A stretch of 64,000 nucleotides of DNA, taken from the NCBI GenBank assembly GCA_004564215.1, contig CP024846.1, forward strand, positions 2,679,501-2,743,500, read 5' to 3'. This stretch comes from Beijerinckiaceae bacterium (GTDB lineage: Bacteria > Pseudomonadota > Alphaproteobacteria > Rhizobiales > Beijerinckiaceae). Below, piece by piece: positions 57,200-64,000 of the stretch; the first letter of the stretch is position 1, and each line of letters starts with the position of its first letter. The translations under genes and the position numbers were made by a program. The notes beneath the pieces are model-generated. The model ran no database searches, was not told the origin of the DNA, and saw only the letters and a program-made list of their open reading frames with translations.

Positions 57200-57231
57200 G
57201 AGGGGATTTGGCGAGAGGCCGAATTCCCCTC
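57200..57231 (+). terminator. Hairpin between mdh and sucC
   Basis: GAGGGGATTTGGC faces GCCGAATTCCCCTC with a 5-base loop, two mismatches, then CTTTGCC. It may end mdh transcription or attenuate read-through into the suc genes 84 bases later. Confidence 0.5.
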
Positions 57232-57314
57232 TTTGCCTTCGCGCATTTTCTGGCAGTGAACCGGGCCGAACTGGCGTGGAACCTGCTTGGGGTCGCAGCT
57301 AAGAAGAGATCCTG

Positions 57315-58511
57315 ATGAATATTCATGAGTACCAGGCTAAGGCAGTCCTCAAGGAATTCGGCGTGCCCGTCTCGCGCGGGATCGCGGTGCTGCGCGTCGC
57401 TGACGCGAAGGCCGCGGCTCAGGAACTTGGCGGCCCAGCATGGGTGGTGAAGTCGCAGATCCATGCAGGCGGGCGTGGCAAAGGCAAGTTCAAGGAGCCG
57501 GAGGCGGGCAGCAAGGGCGGGGTGAGACTCGCCAAATCCCTGGCAGAAGTCGAAACCTTCGTTGCCGAAATGTTCGGCAGAACGCTGGTCACCGTACAAA
57601 CGGGTCCGGCGGGCAAGCAGGTCAACCGGATCTATCTTGAGGACGCCGCCCAGATCGTCAAGGAGTTCTATGTCTCCCTGCTGGTCGATCGGGCGACGAG
57701 CCGGGTGGCTTTCGTTGTTTCGACCGAAGGCGGCATGGAAATCGAGGAAGTCGCACATCATAAGCCGGACAGGATCACCAGTTTTTCCGTCGATCCGGCA
57801 ACCGGCATCATGCCTCACCATGGCCGGACCGTCGCCAAGGCGCTGGGTCTTTCGGACGAGCTTGCCAAACAGGCGGAAAAGCTGACCGCGCAGCTCTATA
57901 CGGCCTTCGTCGCCAAGGACATGGCGATGCTCGAGATTAACCCGCTCATCGTCTCGACGGAGGGGCAGCTCAAATGTCTTGACGCCAAAATCTCGTTTGA
58001 TTCCAATGCGCTATACCGTCATCCAGATATCGTCGCACTACGTGATGAAACCGAAGAAAATGCCAAGGAGATCGAGGCGTCGAAGCATGATCTGAACTAT
58101 ATCGCCCTGTCGGGGACCATCGGCTGTATGGTCAATGGCGCCGGACTCGCCATGGCCACGATGGACATCATCAAGCTTTACGGCGCGGAGCCGGCGAATT
58201 TCCTGGATGTCGGCGGCGGGGCCAGCAAGGACAAGGTCACCGAAGCTTTCAAAATCATCAGTTCCGACAAGCAGGTGAAAGGCATTTTGGTGAACATCTT
58301 CGGCGGCATCATGAAATGCGACGTGATCGCGGAGGGGGTCATTGCCGCTGTGAAAGAGGTTGGCCTCGAAGTGCCGCTGGTCGTCCGCCTCGAAGGAACG
58401 AATGTCGATCTCGGCAAGAAAATCATCGCCCAATCCGGGCTCAATGTTATCTCCGCGGATGACCTCGACGCCGCCGCCCAGAAAATCGTCGCGGCCACCC
58501 GAAAGGCGTGA
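57315..58511 (+). CDS. sucC: Succinyl-CoA synthetase beta subunit (ADP-forming)
   Basis: Makes ATP from succinyl-CoA in the TCA cycle together with SucD. The 398-residue protein has an ATP-grasp domain ([48 protein letters not shown]) and the C-terminal ligase domain ([31 protein letters not shown]). Length is normal. It is followed 4 bases later by sucD. Confidence 0.97.
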   Translation: MNIHEYQAKAVLKEFGVPVSRGIAVLRVADAKAAAQELGGPAWVVKSQIHAGGRGKGKFKEPEAGSKGGVRLAKSLAEVETFVAEMFGRTLVTVQTGPAGKQVNRIYLEDAAQIVKEFYVSLLVDRATSRVAFVVSTEGGMEIEEVAHHKPDRITSFSVDPATGIMPHHGRTVAKALGLSDELAKQAEKLTAQLYTAFVAKDMAMLEINPLIVSTEGQLKCLDAKISFDSNALYRHPDIVALRDETEENAKEIEASKHDLNYIALSGTIGCMVNGAGLAMATMDIIKLYGAEPANFLDVGGGASKDKVTEAFKIISSDKQVKGILVNIFGGIMKCDVIAEGVIAAVKEVGLEVPLVVRLEGTNVDLGKKIIAQSGLNVISADDLDAAAQKIVAATRKA

Positions 58512-58515
58512 ATCT

Positions 58516-59400
58516 ATGTCGATCCTGATCAACAAGGACACCAAGGTCATTTGTCAGGGCTTTACCGGCAAGAATGGCACTTTCCATTCCGAGCAGGCGA
58601 TCGCCTATGGCACCTGGATGGTCGGCGGTACATCGCCGGGGAAGGGTGGCGCCACCCATCTTGGCCTGCCGGTCTATGATACGGTTGCCGAGGCGCGCGA
58701 AGCGACCGGCGCCGACGCCAGTGTCGTTTACGTTCCGCCTCCGGGCGCCGCCGACGCGATCTGTGAATCGATCGACGCCGAAGTGCCGCTGATCGTTTGC
58801 ATCACCGAGGGCGTGCCGGTTGCGGACATGATCAAGGTCAAACGGGCTCTGTCAGGGTCGAAGTCCCGGCTTATCGGGCCCAATTGCCCGGGGGTCATGA
58901 CCGCCGGCGAATGCAAGATAGGCATCATGCCCGGCAATATCTTCAAGGCGGGCTCGGTTGGGATTGTATCGCGTTCGGGAACCTTGACCTACGAGGCTGT
59001 GTTTCAGACGACCCGCGAGGGTCTTGGTCAGACGACCGCGGTCGGCATCGGCGGGGATCCGGTCAAGGGAACCGAATTCATCGATATGCTGGAAATGTTT
59101 CTCGCCGATGATGCGACCCAGTCGATCGTCATGATTGGGGAGATCGGCGGTTCGGCCGAGGAAGACGCGGCGCAATTCATCGCCGACGAGGCCAAGCGTG
59201 GCCGGAAGAAGCCGATTGTCGGCTTTATAGCCGGGCGCACCGCGCCGCCCGGCCGGCGCATGGGCCACGCCGGCGCAATCATCGCCGGGGGCAAAGGCGG
59301 CGCCGAAGACAAGATCGCGGCGATGGAGGCGGCCGGGATCCGCGTCTCGGAGTCGCCAGCCAGGCTTGGCAAGACCCTCGCGGAGGTGCTCCGGGGATGA
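58516..59400 (+). CDS. sucD: Succinyl-CoA synthetase alpha subunit
   Basis: CoA-binding and phosphohistidine subunit, 294 residues. The N-terminal CoA fold ([27 protein letters not shown]), IGPNCPGV and the active-site His251 in RRMGHAGAI are present. The start is the ATG at 58516 ([13 protein letters not shown]). The frame is open further upstream inside sucC, where it has no family residues. Confidence 0.97.
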   Translation: MSILINKDTKVICQGFTGKNGTFHSEQAIAYGTWMVGGTSPGKGGATHLGLPVYDTVAEAREATGADASVVYVPPPGAADAICESIDAEVPLIVCITEGVPVADMIKVKRALSGSKSRLIGPNCPGVMTAGECKIGIMPGNIFKAGSVGIVSRSGTLTYEAVFQTTREGLGQTTAVGIGGDPVKGTEFIDMLEMFLADDATQSIVMIGEIGGSAEEDAAQFIADEAKRGRKKPIVGFIAGRTAPPGRRMGHAGAIIAGGKGGAEDKIAAMEAAGIRVSESPARLGKTLAEVLRG

Positions 59401-59696
59401 AACGGACTTGAGAAAAGCGGTCGGCGTCCGCATGTAAAGGTCAGGGTCCGACGAACGGCTTCATGCGCAAGCGCGGCTATTGAGGCGAATCAATGCGTCG
59501 CGGTTCTCTTACGGGAACAACGCGGACTTCGAAATTGAGAAGAAATAAACCAGTTTCAAATGAATTGAGCAGATAGCCCCGGTTAATTGACCGACTGCCT
59601 CCGTAAATTGCCGAGGTGACGAACGTCCGGTCCAGCCCCATGTGCTGATCCATGGCCGCCAGGGGGTTTTTGAACTTGGGCTCGAAGGAGACACGA

Positions 59697-62600
59697 ATGG
59701 CGCGCCAGGATACGAATGGAAATGCAAACGGGTCCGGCGGTTCGGCGAGCGGCCGGTCGGCGCCGAACACGGCTTTGGCGCTGACCTCGTTCCTTTATGG
59801 CGGCAATGCCGCTTATGTCGAACAGCTTCAGGATCTCTATCGGCGTGATCCAGCTTCGCTGGACCCCTCTTGGCGCGAATTCTTCGCCAAGATGGGCGAT
59901 GACGAGAGAGCCATCGAAAAAACCGTGCAAGGACCGCTTTGGAAACAGGTGGGTCAAGCGCTTGGTCCCCGGGACGAATTGGTTTCCGCGCTTGACGGCA
60001 ATTGGGCGGAGACGCAAGCCTTGGTCGGCGCCAAGCTCAAGGCGAGGGCCGGAACGGAGGGCCTCGTCTCGGCGGACGAGATACTTCGTGCCACGCGCGA
60101 TTCGGTGCGGGCCTTGATGATGATCCGCGCCTATCGCATGCGCGGGCATCTTCATGCCAATCTCGATCCGCTCGGACTTGAGCCGCCGAAGGATCACGAG
60201 GAACTGCATCCCGCGGCTTATGGGTTCACCGAAGCCGACTACACCCGCAAGATTTTGATCGATGGCGTTCTCGGGCTTGAGTTTGCAACCATTCCAGAGA
60301 TGCTGAAAATTCTGCGCCGAACCTATTGCGACAATATCGGCTTCGAGTTCATGCATATTTCCGATCCGGCCGAAAAGGGCTGGATGCAGCAGCGGATCGA
60401 AGGCCCCGGCAAGGAAATCAGCTTCACCAAGGAGGGCAAGCGCGCCATCCTCAACAAGCTTGCGGAAGCCGAGGGATTCGAGAAATTTCTCGATATCAAA
60501 TACACCGGCACCAAACGCTTCGGACTCGACGGGGCCGAAGCCATGGTCCCGGCGCTTGAGCAGATCATCAAACGGGGCGGCGCCTTGGGGGTCCAGGACA
60601 TCGTGCTCGGAATGGCCCATCGTGGCCGCCTCAACGTGCTGTCCCAAGTGATGGGCAAGCCGCATCGGGCGATCTTCAACGAATTCAAGGGCGGCTCGTT
60701 TACGCCCGATGACGTTGAGGGTTCCGGCGACGTCAAATATCATCTTGGCGCTTCGGCCGACCGCGATTTCGACAACAACAAGGTTCATCTTTCGCTGACC
60801 GCGAATCCCTCGCATCTCGAGATCGTCGATCCTGTGGTGCTCGGCAAGGTCCGCGCCAAGCAGGACCAATTGCACGATGTGGTCGAGCGCACCAAGGTTC
60901 TGCCTTTGCTGATTCATGGAGACGCCGCTTTCGCGGGGCAGGGCGTGATCGCCGAATGTTTTGGCTTGTCCGGCCTCAAGGGCTACCGGACCGGCGGATC
61001 GATCCATTTCATCATCAATAATCAGATCGGCTTCACCACGTCGCCGCGCCATTCGCGCTCGTCGCCCTATCCGTCGGACACCGCCAAAATGATCGAGGCG
61101 CCGATCATTCACGTCAACGGCGACGATCCGGAAGCGGTTGTCTATGCCGCGAAGATCGCGATCGAATTCCGGCAAAAATTTCATAAGCCGGTGGTGATCG
61201 ACATGTTCTGTTATCGCCGCTTCGGCCACAACGAAGGCGATGAGCCGGCATTCACCCAGCCGCTCATGTACAAGAAAATCCGCGCGCATAAGACAACGCT
61301 GCAAATCTATGCCGAAAAACTTATTGCGGAAGAAGTTCTGACCGAGGGCGAGGTTTTGCGCCTGCAGGCCAATTGGCATCATCATTTGGAAACGGCGTTC
61401 CAGGCGAGCGTGTCCTTCAAGCCCAACAAGGCCGATTGGCTTGATGGCCGCTGGGCGGGTCTCAAACCCGCGCAGCCCGGCGTCGAAGACGCCCGCCGCG
61501 GCCGCACCGGCGTCGAGCGCGCGCGGCTGATCGAGATCGGCAATCGCCTCACCACGGTTCCGCCAGGGTTCGAACCTCATCGCACCATCCGCCGTTTGCT
61601 CGACAATCGGCGCAAGATGATCGAAACGGGTGGGGGCATCGACTGGGCGATGGCGGAGGGGCTTGCCTTCGCGGCTCTGGTCGACGAGGGCTATCCGGTC
61701 CGACTTTCCGGCCAGGACAGCGAGCGCGGAACCTTTTCGCAGCGCCACGCGGTGCTGATCGATCAGGAGACCGAAGAACGCTACGTCCCCTTGAACAACA
61801 TCCGCGACGAGCAGGCGCATTTCGAAGTCATCAATTCGATGCTGTCCGAGGAGGCCGTGCTTGGTTTCGAATATGGGTATTCGCTGTCCGAGCCCAACGC
61901 CCTGACGGTTTGGGAAGCCCAATTCGGCGATTTCGCCAACGGCGCACAGGTGCTGTTCGACCAGTTCATTTCGTCTGGCGAACGCAAATGGCTGCGCATG
62001 TCAGGTCTCGTCTGCCTGCTGCCGCATGGCTATGAGGGCCAGGGGCCCGAACATTCCTCCGCCCGGCTCGAGCGCTATCTGCAATTATGCGCCGAGGATA
62101 ATATGCAGGTCGCCAACTGCACGACGCCGGCCAATTATTTCCATATTTTGCGGCGCCAGTTGAAACGCGACATTCGCAAGCCACTCATTCTGATGACGCC
62201 CAAATCACTGTTGCGGCACAAGCGCGCCGTCTCGAAGCTCGATCAGTTTGTGAACGGCTCGTCCTTCCATCGTATTTTGACGGACGATGCGGATGGCGTC
62301 GGGGATGGCGCCACCAGCCTCGTCGAGGACGCCAAGATTCGCCGCGTGGTTCTATGCTCGGGGAAAGTCTATTACGATCTCTACGAGGAACGCGAGAAGC
62401 GGGGCGTCAACGACATCTATCTCATCCGCGTGGAACAGCTCTATCCTTTCCCGCTCAAGGCGCTCGTCAACGCTTTATCGCGCTTCAAGCAAGCCGAGGT
62501 CGTCTGGTGCCAGGAAGAACCGAAGAACATGGGCGGGTGGAACTTCGTCGATCCCTATATCGAATGGGTGCTTGGCCAGGCTGGCGGCAAGGCGAAGCGC

Positions 62601-62705
62601 CCACTCTATGTCGGAAGGCCGGCGGCGGCTTCCACCGCAACCGGCCTGATGTCGAAGCATTTGGCCCAACTCAAAACCTTCATGGACGAAGTGTTTACCG
62701 TATGA
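59697..62705 (+). CDS. sucA: 2-oxoglutarate dehydrogenase E1 component
   Basis: Thiamine-diphosphate decarboxylase subunit of the oxoglutarate dehydrogenase complex, 1002 residues. The N-terminus LTSFLYGGNAAYVEQLQDLY is the E2-binding/family start. Later come HRGRLNVLSQVMGKP, the ThDP region GDAAFAGQGVIAE, FIINNQIGFTTSP, HVNGDDPEAVVY and the C-terminal SGKVYYDL and CQEEPKNMGGW. ATG 59697 is chosen because GGAG lies 8 bases upstream; an in-frame ATG at 59652 would add 15 unconserved residues. It is separated from sucD by 296 bases with no clear feature. Confidence 0.97.
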   Translation: MARQDTNGNANGSGGSASGRSAPNTALALTSFLYGGNAAYVEQLQDLYRRDPASLDPSWREFFAKMGDDERAIEKTVQGPLWKQVGQALGPRDELVSALDGNWAETQALVGAKLKARAGTEGLVSADEILRATRDSVRALMMIRAYRMRGHLHANLDPLGLEPPKDHEELHPAAYGFTEADYTRKILIDGVLGLEFATIPEMLKILRRTYCDNIGFEFMHISDPAEKGWMQQRIEGPGKEISFTKEGKRAILNKLAEAEGFEKFLDIKYTGTKRFGLDGAEAMVPALEQIIKRGGALGVQDIVLGMAHRGRLNVLSQVMGKPHRAIFNEFKGGSFTPDDVEGSGDVKYHLGASADRDFDNNKVHLSLTANPSHLEIVDPVVLGKVRAKQDQLHDVVERTKVLPLLIHGDAAFAGQGVIAECFGLSGLKGYRTGGSIHFIINNQIGFTTSPRHSRSSPYPSDTAKMIEAPIIHVNGDDPEAVVYAAKIAIEFRQKFHKPVVIDMFCYRRFGHNEGDEPAFTQPLMYKKIRAHKTTLQIYAEKLIAEEVLTEGEVLRLQANWHHHLETAFQASVSFKPNKADWLDGRWAGLKPAQPGVEDARRGRTGVERARLIEIGNRLTTVPPGFEPHRTIRRLLDNRRKMIETGGGIDWAMAEGLAFAALVDEGYPVRLSGQDSERGTFSQRHAVLIDQETEERYVPLNNIRDEQAHFEVINSMLSEEAVLGFEYGYSLSEPNALTVWEAQFGDFANGAQVLFDQFISSGERKWLRMSGLVCLLPHGYEGQGPEHSSARLERYLQLCAEDNMQVANCTTPANYFHILRRQLKRDIRKPLILMTPKSLLRHKRAVSKLDQFVNGSSFHRILTDDADGVGDGATSLVEDAKIRRVVLCSGKVYYDLYEEREKRGVNDIYLIRVEQLYPFPLKALVNALSRFKQAEVVWCQEEPKNMGGWNFVDPYIEWVLGQAGGKAKRPLYVGRPAAASTATGLMSKHLAQLKTFMDEVFTV

Positions 62706-62774
62706 ATGGCGTGACCTTCGGCGCAACGAAATTAACCTCTTGTAAAAAAGCCGCAGGGCTTTGGGCGGGACAAA

Positions 62775-64000
62775 ATGGCATCTGAAATCCGCGTGCCAAC
62801 CTTGGGCGAATCGGTCACCGAAGCGACCGTTGGGCGATGGTTCAAGAACGCGGGCGACGAGGTTTATGCGGATGAACCCATCGTCGAACTGGAAACCGAC
62901 AAAGTCACGCTCGAAGTCAATGCCCCGGCCTCCGGCGTGCTGAACGAGATCACCGCCAAGGATGGCGAGACGGTGAGCGTCGGCGCGCTCCTCGGACGCA
63001 TCGGCGACGGCGAGGGCAAATCCGCCGCGCCCGCCAAGGCCGAAGCGAAGCCAACGCCGCCCCCTCCGCGCCGGCGGCGCCCGTCGCTGCCGCTGCGGCA
63101 AAACCCGCCCCAACACAGCCTGCGATGCCCGCGTCACCCGCGGCGGCCAAAATTGCCGCCGATCACGGGGTCGATACCCTGGTCATGGAGGGCTCCGGCA
63201 AGCGCGGTCAGGTCCTCAAGGGCGATGTTCTCGATTATATCGCGAAGCCGCCTGCGCCGGCTCCGGCCGCGCCTCTAGCCCCGCCGTTGGCCCGCGTGCC
63301 GGCTCCAGCCTCGGACGCCGATCGCGAGGAACGCGTTCCCATGACGCGGCTGCGCCAGACCATCGCGCGCCGCCTCAAGGATGCGCAAAATACGGCCGCC
63401 ATGCTGACGACCTTCAACGAGGTCGACATGACCGAGGTGATGGCCTTGCGCGGCCGCTACAAGGATGCCTTCGAGAAGAAGCATGGCGTGAAACTCGGCT
63501 TCATGGGTTTCTTCGTCAAGGCGTGCGTGGCCGCCTTGAAGGAAATTCCCTCCGTCAATGCCGAGATCGACGGGGCCGATATAATTTACAAGAATTATTA
63601 TCACCTCGGCGTCGCCGTCGGCACCGACAAGGGCCTGGTCGTGCCTGTCGTGCGCGATTGCGACAAGATGAGTCTCGCCGATGTCGAAAAGTCGATCACC
63701 GATGTAGGCAAGCGTGCCCGCGCCGGCCAGCTCAAAATCGAAGAGATGCAGGGCGGAACTTTCACCATCACCAACGGCGGGGTCTATGGCTCGCTGATGT
63801 CGACGCCGATTTTGAACGCGCCGCAGTCGGGCATCCTGGGCATGCACAAAATCCAGGAGCGGCCGGTGGCCATCGACGGCAAAATAGAGATCCGGCCGAT
63901 GATGTATCTCGCGCTCACCTATGACCACCGCATTGTCGACGGCAAGGAGGCGGTGACCTTCCTCGTTCGCATCAAGGAGGCGCTGGACGATCCGGCGCGG
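62775..64000 (+). CDS. sucB: 2-oxoglutarate dehydrogenase E2 (apparent frameshift; runs off the window)
   Basis: Dihydrolipoamide succinyltransferase. The lipoyl domain (1-77) with the lipoylated Lys43 ([11 protein letters not shown]) reads in one frame from 62775. From about 63062 the protein continues in another frame: peripheral-subunit-binding domain ([21 protein letters not shown]) and the acyltransferase domain with the active-site [13 protein letters not shown] near 63920. The switch falls in an Ala/Pro linker at five C (63060-63064). Adding one C there restores one frame. Without it the first frame ends at 63278. The window cuts off the last few residues. Confidence 0.93.

Noticed and set aside
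57070..57314. Possible small gene between mdh and sucC
   Set aside because: Short Arg-rich frames only; the notable feature is a hairpin, which is listed.
59583..61922. 779-codon open frame antisense to sucA
   Set aside because: Shadow frame; sucA is intact and highly conserved on the plus strand.

Overview
The window is about 64 kb of a GC-rich alphaproteobacterial chromosome. The complete nuoA-N operon followed by birA, rnj and mce, the mdh-sucC-sucD-sucA-sucB block, and intergenic palindromes ending in TAGAGC/GCTCTA all point to the Hyphomicrobiales (Rhizobiales). A Beijerinckiaceae-like organism is my inference and cannot be proved from the text. I saw no tRNA, rRNA, CRISPR array, insertion sequence or phage gene. 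Most genes are housekeeping.

Layout. 1-1.4 kb: the 3' end of plsY, translationally coupled to dprA. 1.6-16.5 kb: 14 genes for respiratory complex I (nuoA to nuoN). 16.5-19.5 kb: birA, rnj (RNase J) and mce (methylmalonyl-CoA epimerase). 19.7-24.0 kb: small conserved proteins, an extensin-like lipoprotein, arfB, grxC and a DUF1178 protein. 24.2-28.7 kb (minus strand): a signalling operon made of an FHA-domain transmembrane trypsin-like protease, a PP2C phosphatase and a Ser/Thr kinase with C-terminal Sel1 repeats. 29.0-33.0 kb: mog, then a circularly permuted ATP-grasp/alpha-E protein overlapping a transglutaminase. 33.1-34.5 kb: an unrecognised, lower-GC membrane protein with an internal duplication. 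34.7-37.8 kb: a GST, queG, a nucleotide-sugar-epimerase-like SDR and a tiny protein. 37.8-44.8 kb: an M3 peptidase, gshB-glnD (overlapping) and grpE. 44.8-49.1 kb: two tandem OmpW-like porins, divergent from copC and a CopD-cytochrome c-thioredoxin fusion. 49.1-55.8 kb: a D-2-hydroxyacid dehydrogenase, an SH3 protein, two small proteins, fabH, a secreted trypsin-like protease and zapE. 56.1-64 kb: mdh, sucC, sucD, sucA and sucB.

How the genes work together. The two large blocks are linked functionally: TCA-cycle enzymes at the right end make NADH, which complex I at the left end oxidises. sucB is out of frame at a run of five C near 63060. This is either a base-calling error or a real lesion.

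Best candidates for something new. The kinase/phosphatase/FHA-protease operon comes first: its phosphatase and its protease share a bipartite threonine-containing motif (TRxID...DAA...TR[VI]IK) that looks like a common phosphorylation or docking site. Next are the CopD-cytochrome-thioredoxin fusion beside copC and the duplicated membrane protein at 33.1-34.5 kb.
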